Origin: Adineta steineri
Lineage: Eukaryota; Rotifera; Eurotatoria; Adinetida; Adinetidae
DNA: 64,000 nt
Reading direction: 5' to 3'
NCBI GenBank assembly: GCA_905250115.1
Contig: CAJNOI010000042.1
Location: forward strand, 1 to 64,000
The notes beneath the pieces were generated by a model. It saw only the letters and a program-made list of their open reading frames with translations, was not told the DNA's origin and did no database searches. A program made the position numbers and the translations under genes. Shown here piece by piece: positions 1 through 7,827 of the stretch (position 1 is its first letter; each line of letters begins with the position of its first letter).

Positions 1-93
1 TCATTCATCAAAATGAAAAAATAAATACATATGTGTTTTGCATATGACAGTATGTTTTTATCTACAACGTTGTTTTTTTTCTTTTTATTCTAG

Positions 94-243
94 AGAGACT
101 AGTGATATTATGTCGTTTACCCGTCGAATTGATTCATCAGATTTTTACTTATCTTTCAGCACGTGAAATAGTTCATGCTTTTTATAATGTAGTTGGCTAT
201 ATTAATGGGTGGTGTGGATTTGGGTGGGAATATCGCTGTAGAT
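94..243 (+). pseudogene. F-box domain fragment truncated at a telomere-like element
   Basis: After a pyrimidine-rich stretch ending in TTCTAG (a good splice acceptor) an open frame from about 96 reads an F-box-like helix set: LPVELIHQIFTYL, then AREIVHAF. F-box domains bind Skp1 and recruit substrates to SCF ubiquitin ligases, and bdelloids carry many divergent copies. The frame runs straight into the G-rich arm that begins near 207 and stops at 241-243 inside that element. Nothing recognisable continues on the far side. The 5' exon would lie before the acceptor, possibly outside the window. I read this as the remnant of an F-box gene cut by a telomere-like insertion or by end-joining. An intact multi-exon gene is the less likely alternative. 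Confidence 0.5.
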
Positions 244-296
244 AAAAGAAAAGTAAAATATCCACACTCATATCCACATCCACCCACACCCTCAAG
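207..296. repeat. Telomere-like hairpin element 1
   Basis: The G-rich left arm (207-229, GGGTGG/TGTGG units) and C-rich right arm (261-296, ending ACCCTCAAG) are imperfect inverted repeats around a spacer of about 30 nt. The element sits exactly where the upstream F-box fragment stops making sense. It belongs to a family seen throughout the window. Confidence 0.75.
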
Positions 297-640
297 ATAA
301 CCTTCTTGGGCTAAGTTACAGCTTCAAGAAATCTGACTGGCTTACATAAACAAACTTTAACGATTTTTAATTAGCCTATAATCCTTTTTTTTCCGAAAAG
401 GGAATAATTTTGTTTATCATGTATGCTTGTTAAAAATGGTTTAAAAGAATGTTAGTACATTTAAAAATCTATCAATTTTCCGTAGTTGCAGTGAAATTTT
501 AAAGAAGAATCTTTGAAAACTATGTTTAGTGTTCTTGATTATACAACAATGGAAATTTATTTATTTTTTAATCATGAATACAACAACAAAAGAGTAAAAT
601 ATAATAAGGTGTTCATCATTTAAACGAAAAATGTTCTATT
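297..640. other. Non-coding, no gene recognised
   Basis: AT-rich sequence with homopolymer runs. No coherent frame, RNA gene or repeat pair was found. It may contain the 3' UTR of the minus-strand tetraspan relic that follows. Confidence 0.5.
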
Positions 641-1335
641 TAATGAAGAATGTTATAATTGTTCTAGCTATATTAACTACAAGTCCAATAATTGCTAATA
701 TACATGATACACCAAAACTAATATACCTGGACTTTCAGCTTCAATAATGAGACTAATTGCAAGTGAAACTTCAATGATTCCATTAATAAGAGTTGCTACA
801 GCAAGAACTTTAGCCAAAATAGATATATTTTTCTTTAAATTTTCTATAATAAATATAAATGATAATATAGATATAATAGATGATGGAGATGAAATGCAAA
901 TTATTGCCATTAAATGCACGTAGCGCCATTGATTTATCATCAACTTTTATTGGTAAATTCACACATATAGATTTACCTCTTTGCAACAGACATCTTTTCC
1001 ATAATCCATATGTGATTGACCCTAATTGATCAGCTTGCTTTGTCCTAAGTATAAAAACACAGAATTTCATAAGTGATATCTTTCTATTTAACGATTAGTT
1101 TCTTGAGGGTGTGGGTGTGTTCTAGTTATATTGCCTACGCTCACACTCACACCTATTCTAGTTTCAGCCAAAAAAGTGGGTTAATTGATCAGAGTTTTTT
1201 TTCAATCCTACGCGCTGAGATGTTTTTCTAAACATAATTTTAGCCGGAAAATCCAAGATGATAAAGCCGAATGCAACTAAAGCAAGTAGTAATCCGTGCC
1301 GTCTATCGATAGCTGTTCGGAACACAATGATTTTT
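641..1335 (-). pseudogene. Claudin/PMP22-like four-TM gene relic
   Basis: Three minus-strand blocks look like parts of one small tetraspan gene. About 1190-1330 encodes a hydrophobic helix (HGLLLALVAFGFIILDF). About 960-1050 encodes ADQLGSITYGLWKRC followed by ICVNLP, recalling the GLW..C..C signature of the claudin first extracellular loop. About 697-915 encodes two more hydrophobic segments and a C-terminus ending VYHVY. A likely acceptor (CTTAG) precedes the GLW block, so the telomere-like element at 1102-1154 would lie in an intron. Near 905-915 the GLW frame and the downstream hydrophobic frame are not the same, which suggests a one-base frameshift. No good start codon was found. Claudin-like membership is an inference from the motif and topology only. 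Confidence 0.35.
1102..1154. repeat. Telomere-like hairpin element 2
   Basis: Left arm CTTGAGGGTGTGGGTGTG and right arm near 1137-1153 (CTCACACTCACACC) are separated by about 17 nt. The flanks may share a short TAGTTTC repeat. It lies inside a probable intron of the minus-strand tetraspan relic. Confidence 0.7.
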
Positions 1336-1771
1336 ATTCAAGATAGTATCGCTAATTGTCCTTTATAATACACAGCAGTTGGCACGGTCTATAAAATAAC
1401 ATCATGATAATCTGTATCAACATGTATTAGATAAGCCTGAAGAAACCCCATTGGATTATGAAACGAACAGACTACATCGATATATTTTCTCTTGTTACCC
1501 TCATTCTCACCCTAACCGCTCTTATCCTCAACCTCCCACATTTGGTGCATACTTTTAAATGTTGACTGTGTTGTTCGAGAAATCAGTGTATATTTTTTTG
1601 TCAAATCGATTTCCCAGTGTAGTACATGAAACTGTATCTATCAGGCAGTATACCAAGTTTTTATAGAGTTTTATTTAAAAGAAAAAAATCCGCAACACTA
1701 TACAAACAATTTATGTTTGTCAGCCACTTTATTTTACTTTTTTTGTAAGCTTAATTCGTATGTACATAGAA
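1155..1771. other. Mostly non-coding interval
   Basis: Apart from the first TM block of the tetraspan relic (about 1190-1330, minus strand), this stretch shows no coherent reading frame. Around 1500-1545 there are loose C-rich motifs (CCCTCATTCTCACCC) resembling a decayed arm of the telomere-like elements. Confidence 0.45.
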
Positions 1772-1982
1772 TGGGTGTCGGTGTGGGTGTGGTTGTGGGT
1801 GGATGTGGGTGGGTGTGGGTGTGGGTGGGTGTGGGTGTGGATGTGGGTGGGTGTGGGTGTGGGTGTGGGTGTGGGTGTGGGTGTGGGTGTGGGTGGGGGT
1901 GTGGGTGGGTGTGGCTGTGGGTAATTTTTTATCGTTTCATTCTCAGCCTTACCCACAGTCACTCACGCACCCACACTCTCAA
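1772..1982. repeat. Long TGTGGG array with C-rich right arm (element 3)
   Basis: About 150 nt (1772-1921) are almost pure G-rich telomere-type units: GTGGGT, GTGTGG and variants, with an inner run of perfect TGTGGG hexamers near 1850-1892. After a short AT spacer a C-rich arm with CACCCACACTCTCAA ends near 1982. Apparent open frames across it encode only low-complexity Gly/Val/Trp or Pro/Thr/His repeats and are not genes. The equivalent element in the paralogous segment at 31157-31247 has a left arm of only about 35 nt, so this array has expanded or been added to. Confidence 0.9.
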
Positions 1983-2735
1983 TTCATGAAGATTCGCTTT
2001 TTCCCGTGTATATTAGTCTGTTTCATATTACTTTATCACGGTGAATTATTTGTAATCCAATAAAAATAAGAAATTTATTTTTTACAATCTTTTTTTATGA
2101 TGCAAATAAATCTCTGTCATCATTTACAGACTACTATACTTCTTTTTTCTTTTTCTTTACCTTTGCGTTTTTTTCTTGTCACATGTTTTGATAGTTTCGA
2201 TAGTTTATTGCTTTTTACAGTGCTTCTTATTGATATTTGGAATGATAAATTTACTTTTAGTTTCTTCTTGCCTATTCGAAATGGTGAGGGTGAGTGAAGT
2301 TGTTTAAGAGAAGAATTTTGTGAGCAGTGTCAAATATCTCTGTTTGTAAAAATGTATCATTTAAGCAGCAGAAATCTACACATGGATCACATATTTATAT
2401 TGTCTCATTAAAAGTATTTTATTGTTTATTTAATCTATTGACATAGATCATTACTTCATATTAACTGTCCAATACATTTTAATGGAAGAATCACATTTAC
2501 TCAATCTTCCTGTGGAATTACTTCATCATGTTTTTGATTTCTGTGATGCTCAAACAATTCTATGTAACATCAGTAGTATTTGTAAGAAGCTTCATTCTAT
2601 TGTGAATAATTATGATCGACTTCAACTTACGCTTGATATTCACAAATATAGAACAAGCAAACGAAGTATTCTTGACCACGTTTTATATAATCGCGTAGTC
2701 TCATTAACGACTTGGTGGAATGCTTGCTCAGAAGA
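1940..2735 (+). repeat. Segmental duplication, copy A (partner 31205-32005)
   Basis: About 800 nt align collinearly with 31205-32005. Shared landmarks include TATCACGGTGAATTAT, CAAATAAATCTCTGTCATCA, TCACATGTTTTGATAGTTTC and the whole 5' part of an F-box gene. By eye identity is high (roughly nine in ten). The left boundary falls in the telomere-like element and the right boundary falls exactly where element 4 begins in this copy. Confidence 0.85.
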
Positions 2736-2763
2736 GCTTGAGGGTGAGAAGGTGTGGGTGTAG
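2482..2763 (+). pseudogene. F-box gene fragment, 3' end replaced by telomere-like element
   Basis: The frame opens with MEESHLLNLPVELLHHVFDF, a typical F-box start (LPxEL..I/V F), and continues through CKKLHSIVNNYDRLQLTLDIHKY to TTWWNACSEE. It should lead into an LRR-like substrate-binding region. Instead, after codon 85 it runs into GAGGGTGAGAAGGTGTGGGTG of element 4 and stops at 2761-2763. The paralogue at 31746 continues with coding-like sequence (DFISALLQWTRLRYLTLRF) at this point, so the 3' part was lost here rather than never present. A 93-residue F-box-only product is conceivable but probably not functional as a substrate adaptor. Confidence 0.75.
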
Positions 2764-2838
2764 ATGTTTACTAACGGAAGAGACATCAACATCTACACCC
2801 ATACCCATACCCACACTCACACCCCACCTACCCTCAAG
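2737..2838. repeat. Telomere-like hairpin element 4
   Basis: Left arm begins CTTGAGGGTGAGAAGGTGTG (2737). The right arm runs from about 2794 to 2838 and ends ACCCTCAAG, with several ACCCAT/ACCCAC units. The spacer contains a second small palindrome (GATGTTT..ACATC). It abuts the broken F-box gene. Confidence 0.8.
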
Positions 2839-2962
2839 AGGGTGATGGTGCATATAAGATAATCACCCTTACCCTAACTCTCACCTGCAGCCACACACTC
2901 ACACTCCTCACCTCACATTCTCACCTACCCCTACCCTTACACCAACCCACTCACCCTCCAGA
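2839..2962. repeat. C-rich degenerate telomere-like tract
   Basis: About 120 nt rich in CACCCTNACC, CTCACC and CCTACCC units: the C-strand of degenerate telomere-like repeat, directly after element 4. It lacks a matching G-rich arm of equal length, so the arms here are strongly asymmetric. Confidence 0.65.
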
Positions 2963-3517
2963 TGCGAGATTATGTATGAAATCTATTCATGCAGCTACTC
3001 GCATGGACTATTCTTGCGTCTTTGTACAAAACATATTAATTGCATGGAAATGACAAAGTGTTACCTGTGTGTATTTGCAAGGTAACTAGATATTCTCTAA
3101 ATTCTGCATATCAACGCAAAAAGGTGTATTTATGAAAGCTGATACTGAATCAATTCTGCGTTGACATGCAAAATTTGACTATTTTATTGTATACATGCTG
3201 CGTCGTGCAAGAATTTAGTTTTATTTATCGAATGTATTTATTTAGTTTCATAAAAATGGCATGCTTCTCGTATAACTATACTATACCTACTCAAAAAATC
3301 TGCTTCATTTTTTTAAAATTCTTTATTGCTGTTATTCTTCATGCACATACATGTCTAGTAGTTATCGGACGATCATTATATTCTTCAATTTCGATTATAA
3401 TTTCTAATGTAAGTAAATGGCCAGATGGTGAAAGAGCTCGCCTTATAAAATAAAATAAGTATACTCGAATCTCATCTCTGGAAAAAATCTTCTGCGTATT
3501 GATGCATATTCGCAACA
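2963..3517. other. Non-coding, no gene recognised
   Basis: An open frame at 3166-3453 (+) has a hydrophobic, low-complexity product without recognisable motifs and no credible splice or codon-use support, so I do not call it a gene. No RNA gene was seen. Confidence 0.4.
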
Positions 3518-3525
3518 CGTACTTC

Positions 3526-3932
3526 TAGGGATGTGCAGTGTCAGTGAAAATACTGAAAAACTGACACTTAAAATATCAGTTCGGTGTCCACCGTGCCACT
3601 GAAAATATCAGTGTCAGTGTTCACTGAACACCGAAGGTATCCGCTTCTAAAATATTTTTGTGTTAAACCCTATTATTTACAACAATATATCAGTGTGTTC
3701 ACCGAAAAACTGGCACGGTGAGCACCGAACACCGAAAATAAGTGTTCGGTGGACACTGACACCGGTATTGTCAGTGCCACGGTGGGCACCAACCACTTAT
3801 ATTCGGTGTTCGGTGAACACTGACACCGACATTTTCAGTGGCACGGTGAGCACCGAATACCGAATATAAGTGTCGGTGAAAATCGTTGTCAGTGAAATTC
3901 AGTGCTCAGTAAACCGACACTGCACATCCCTA
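3526..3932. mobile_element. hAT-like MITE with 8-bp target-site duplication
   Basis: A 407-nt element is bounded by perfect 17-nt terminal inverted repeats: TAGGGATGTGCAGTGTC at 3526-3542 and its reverse complement at 3916-3932. The flanking octamers CGTACTTC (3518-3525) and CGTATTTC (3933-3940) match at seven of eight positions, the 8-bp duplication typical of hAT transposons. The interior is built from many short units of the type CGGTGTTCGGTGAACACTGA and CAGTGGCACGGTGAGCACC on both strands, so the whole can fold extensively. There is no transposase frame, so it would be mobilised in trans if at all. Confidence 0.85.
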
Positions 3933-4269
3933 CGTATTTCATTTGTTGGAGCATTATAATATTGTCTTGTATGTTCTTTCAAGCGAAAATACAAAGCGTG
4001 TATATGCGCAAACTTCCATGCGTACACTCGTGAATATAGTAAACTGTGTTACGTGTTCACACGCATGCTGTATCATAATGATCTATGCGTGTGTACGTAA
4101 CGATAATACTGCGTCTACATGCTCATTTTTTAGATTTTTACGTTTAAATGGGAAGTTCGTTACAATCCAATATTTTTTTTATAGCGCAGCGTGTTGATAG
4201 TAGCGCACTTTGATTCAAACGTTTGGCTCACTTCCTGCGGCCTATGATATCTGGGTGTCTGCTGGTCTA

Positions 4270-4700
4270 TTTCATATAGTATAATCTAAGAGGAAGTGTA
4301 TATTACCAAGCCTTGAAAACGGAAACAAAAGTTTGCCAGATCTATAATTTTGGAATATATTTTTCTCGCAGAAACATGTAAAGAATCGTTCACCCAATAC
4401 CTTTTTAGGTTTAGTAGAACAAAAAATAATTCCTCACATAAAATACAAAACCTTGTGAGTTTTAAACGAAATGCTTGAGATTCGTTACGGAACTTATAAG
4501 ATTGTCTATGAAACTTTAAACGGTTGGTGTTTTATATACGGAACTATTCTCCATTCTACTAAACCTGAAAAGATTTGGTATACAGAATGTCATGTGCGTC
4601 CGCAGAAAGAATGTAAAAATGTTTTGTAGCTATGCCGAATCTTTTTTTTTGTCGTTTTGAAAGCTTCGTAATACTTCTTTTAGAGTTTAGTATCCCTTTA
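4270..4700. mobile_element. Large imperfect foldback (palindromic) element
   Basis: The two halves are imperfect inverted copies over roughly 190-200 nt each. The clearest paired segments are AGGTTTAGTAGAA at about 4406-4419 against TTCTACTAAACCT at about 4552-4566, with paired sequence outward (AGGAAGTGT against ATACTTCTTTT; GTTTGCCA against GCCGAATC) and inward (ATAAAATACAAAACC against GGTTGGTGTTTTATAT). No coding capacity. The structure is that of an old foldback/MITE; ends and target duplication could not be fixed by eye. Confidence 0.55.
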
Positions 4701-4752
4701 TAACGAACAAAAATAAACCTTTTTACAAACCCTTATTTCACAAGTTTTTTTT

Positions 4753-4816
4753 AAGAGGGTGGGTGGATGTGGGTGTGGGTAGCTGTTCTTTCAGGCCGCA
4801 CCCACACCCACACCCT
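4753..4816. repeat. Telomere-like hairpin element 5
   Basis: Left arm AGAGGGTGGGTGGATGTGGG (4754 onward) and right arm CGCACCCACACCCACACCCT (to 4816) enclose about 20 nt. It is one of the cleanest examples and lies about 150 nt upstream of the ART-TPR gene start. Confidence 0.85.
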
Positions 4817-4964
4817 ATTTTTTCTAATTAGACCAGTTTGATTTCACAGCATCTCTTGTGTGTTCAGACTCCGACTAATATAGACAAGTTTTTATAGATC
4901 ATTACATAATAGTCACGTTTAGACTTGGAGAAAATATCATAACTGACTTCAAAAAATTACCAAA

Positions 4965-7778
4965 ATGGGTAGTGGCTGCTGTAAAGGGTTAAAGGACAGC
5001 GTGATGCATCCTTTTGATAGTATAAACAATAGCTTAAAAGAAAACTACACTACCATTGAAAGTTTGACTATCGTTCAAAGCGAACCAAACGAACTGACCC
5101 AATCTTCTGGTGGTATGGATAATAGATCAATAAGTGTTACAAACGAAAGCAAGAGTTCTCACGTAATTTTCGAATCGAAAGAAGCTGTGGAGGATGTTAT
5201 AATAGTTTTATTCTATGATGATAGCCTATATTCAACCAGTCTTCAACAGTTAACAGAACAATTGTTCGCTCCAAATGTGAAAGCATTCTGCAATATCGAA
5301 CTTTTTCTTCTTTACATGAAATGGGTCGTAAATGAAAGAATATTGCTTATTATTCCTCGTTATTATCTTGGGAAATTTAAAGTAATTTATTGTTTAAGAA
5401 ATATTGATTCTATTATTGTATACCAAGCAGGTGATGATCAAAATGATAGGTTTTTCTATGCGTTTCCTAAAATATATAAAATATTTCAGAAACAACAACA
5501 CCTACAACTGATTACTAATAGTATTAAAGAACAAGTTCAGACAATTTATAGAAATTTACTAGAAATCAGTGTATTTGATTTGAAACAAAATTCAGCTGTT
5601 CAACTAACGAAAGAATCAGCGTCGTTTTTGTGGTACTTGACGATCACCAGTGCATTTAACGAAATGGATTCAATCAAACACATAGCACATGAATATAATA
5701 AAATGATACAGATTTGTAAAAAAATGTACTTAAATAGTCAATTGCAAGTGGAAAATATCGAAAAATTTGGTCGGTCATACACTGCATCTACAGCTCTTAA
5801 CTGGTATAAAAATGAAAACTGTACTGTCAGCAAAATTTTAAAAAAAGCGTTAAGAATCAAGAATATGTATGTTCTTTATTCATTAAAACCTTTTCTTCTT
5901 GATTTAATCAATCATATAAAAACAATCGAGCAACAAGTTACATCTGAAATGTTCGTATATTGTGGTATGAAAATGACTTCAAAAGAAATTAACCGTTTCA
6001 TTAACCAATCTCAAGCTATTTTGATCTGCATTAACGGGTTTTTAGTGACAACGTCAGATTTAGATTCCGTACTTAGTTACTTACAAGCTAACACAAGTCA
6101 TACAACTCATTTGAAGCCAGTGATAGTTGAAATAAGGATCCATGATCACGACCGTGTTGCTTGTGTAAATGAAAATAACAAGAACGAGATATGGTTTAAC
6201 TTAGGAACAGTTTTCCGAATCGAAGGTGTTACTATGAATACCGAGTCAAAAATATCAAAAATTCATTTATCGATAGCAACAAAAGACGGTTTTAACTGTT
6301 TACTAAATTATACAGGATTGACGAGGCATGAATTTGAAGATACAAATATGATTATAATTTTTGGTAGACTTTTATTTAGTATGGAGCAATACCGCAAAGC
6401 TCACGAATACTATCATTTATTACTTGATCAATATAGCGATACTATGGATTCAAATCTGCAAGCTAATATACATCGTAATATTGGCCACATCTATTTAGCA
6501 AGAGATAATATACGAGCAGCTTTGACTCATTATAACAATGCAGTCAATCTTTTTAATAACTCAGATGATACCGCTAGGCAGCATTTTGCAAAAATATTAA
6601 TTGACATTTCAAAAATATATTCCACGTGTGATCAGTATGAAAATGGTATAGATGTACCGACTGACTACATTACTTTATATGCAAAGAGAGGTATCAAAAT
6701 ATTATTTGAAAACAAGCATACTATTGATAAATCAATAACTAATCGAAAATTCGAATATTACGGTTATTTGTATAGTGATCAGTCAATGTATTCACTACAT
6801 TTCTTTCAACTGCAGTTAGAAATGTACCAAAAAAACAACGAATTTTCACATACTGCTGATATTTTGGAACAAATTGGAATGATTTATTTTAAACAAAATG
6901 ATTATAAGCAAGCAGTTCACTATTTCGATCGCGCATTGCAAATTAATTTCGTAATATTGCCCTCAAATCATCCAAAGCTCTTACACATTCTTCGCTTGCT
7001 TGCTGCAAATATGAAAAACATTGAAGGAAATTATCACATTTATTTGGCATACCTTAAAAAAATACTGGAAATTGAGCGCGAGATAAATCCAGAAGATCAT
7101 ATCAAAGCGTTTTTATCATCTAATTGCCCTATCGATCCGAGCGTCGCCAGTGATAATGAAAAACTTCACTTGTACGACAACGGACATATGGAAACAAAAT
7201 TCAACTCATCTATTTGGTTTCGAGATTTCGATACTGCAAACTGTTTACATGCATTTGCGACTGAATATTTCAAGGCATGTGATTTCACCGCAGCCTTGGA
7301 ATTAATAAAAACAAGTCTGGAAATTGAGCAAGAATTAGTTTCATTCCCGGATAAAAATGTTGCCACTAAACTTGAAGACATTAGTATGATATTGGCTGGG
7401 CAGGAAAATTATGTCGAAGCAAAATATTATTTGATGAAGTCCCGAAGTCACTTAACAAGAATATATCCTGAAGATCACGCACAAATACAAATAAACGACA
7501 AACTAGTTTCTCGTATTAATTATTTGCACAAATACAAGCAGAATATGTTACAAAGATTATTTGAAATTCAAAATACCGAACGAACTCTTTTGGGAGTGAC
7601 ATATCATGCTAGATTTTCGGCATTGACTTCAGAAGATGAAGAAGATATACCGGGGGATTTAACATATCTACGAATAGAAGAAGAAGAAGACATGCATTTA
7701 GCTTTTGAGCGAAAACAGGCCGTTATTTGGATTGATGAAAATCAGAATTCGACAGAGAAAAAAAACGTTTTTTGCTAG
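4965..7778 (+). CDS. ART-like domain with lost catalytic residues, fused to TPR repeats
   Basis: An intronless gene of 937 residues. It opens MGSGCC, which fits N-myristoylation followed by palmitoylation and so membrane attachment (inference). Residues about 195-430 follow the layout of bdelloid arginine-type mono-ADP-ribosyltransferases: FLWYLTITSAFNEMD, then VYCGMKM where families have YRG, then ICINGFLVTTSD for the serine-containing strand, then NKNEIWFNLGTVFRI for the ExE strand. Three key positions differ: Cys333 replaces the NAD-binding Arg, the STS motif is changed to V-T-T-S, and Lys406 replaces the first Glu of ExE (Glu408 kept). From about 455 to 870 there are TPR-like helical pairs (RKAHEYYHLLL, RAALTHYNNAVNLF, YKQAVHYFDRALQI, TAALELIKTSLEI). 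The C-terminus is acidic. It overlaps the following gene by 74 nt in another frame. Likely a pseudoenzyme scaffold rather than a transferase. Confidence 0.85.
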   Translation: MGSGCCKGLKDSVMHPFDSINNSLKENYTTIESLTIVQSEPNELTQSSGGMDNRSISVTNESKSSHVIFESKEAVEDVIIVLFYDDSLYSTSLQQLTEQLFAPNVKAFCNIELFLLYMKWVVNERILLIIPRYYLGKFKVIYCLRNIDSIIVYQAGDDQNDRFFYAFPKIYKIFQKQQHLQLITNSIKEQVQTIYRNLLEISVFDLKQNSAVQLTKESASFLWYLTITSAFNEMDSIKHIAHEYNKMIQICKKMYLNSQLQVENIEKFGRSYTASTALNWYKNENCTVSKILKKALRIKNMYVLYSLKPFLLDLINHIKTIEQQVTSEMFVYCGMKMTSKEINRFINQSQAILICINGFLVTTSDLDSVLSYLQANTSHTTHLKPVIVEIRIHDHDRVACVNENNKNEIWFNLGTVFRIEGVTMNTESKISKIHLSIATKDGFNCLLNYTGLTRHEFEDTNMIIIFGRLLFSMEQYRKAHEYYHLLLDQYSDTMDSNLQANIHRNIGHIYLARDNIRAALTHYNNAVNLFNNSDDTARQHFAKILIDISKIYSTCDQYENGIDVPTDYITLYAKRGIKILFENKHTIDKSITNRKFEYYGYLYSDQSMYSLHFFQLQLEMYQKNNEFSHTADILEQIGMIYFKQNDYKQAVHYFDRALQINFVILPSNHPKLLHILRLLAANMKNIEGNYHIYLAYLKKILEIEREINPEDHIKAFLSSNCPIDPSVASDNEKLHLYDNGHMETKFNSSIWFRDFDTANCLHAFATEYFKACDFTAALELIKTSLEIEQELVSFPDKNVATKLEDISMILAGQENYVEAKYYLMKSRSHLTRIYPEDHAQIQINDKLVSRINYLHKYKQNMLQRLFEIQNTERTLLGVTYHARFSALTSEDEEDIPGDLTYLRIEEEEDMHLAFERKQAVIWIDENQNSTEKKNVFC

Positions 7779-7827
7779 CATCGAAGCATTCGAAATTACA
7801 AATCTGAATCTATTTAACAACATCACA

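Noticed and set aside
1717-2063. Open frames on both strands encoding Gly/Val/Trp-rich or Pro/Thr/His-rich repeats
   Set aside because: They are translations of the TGTGGG array, with no other coding signal.
2839-2962. CRISPR-like array because of regularly spaced C-rich units
   Set aside because: Units are degenerate and contiguous without unique spacers, and the genome is eukaryotic.
3166-3453. 95-codon plus-strand open frame
   Set aside because: Hydrophobic, motif-free, in AT-rich DNA next to repeats; no splice or promoter support.
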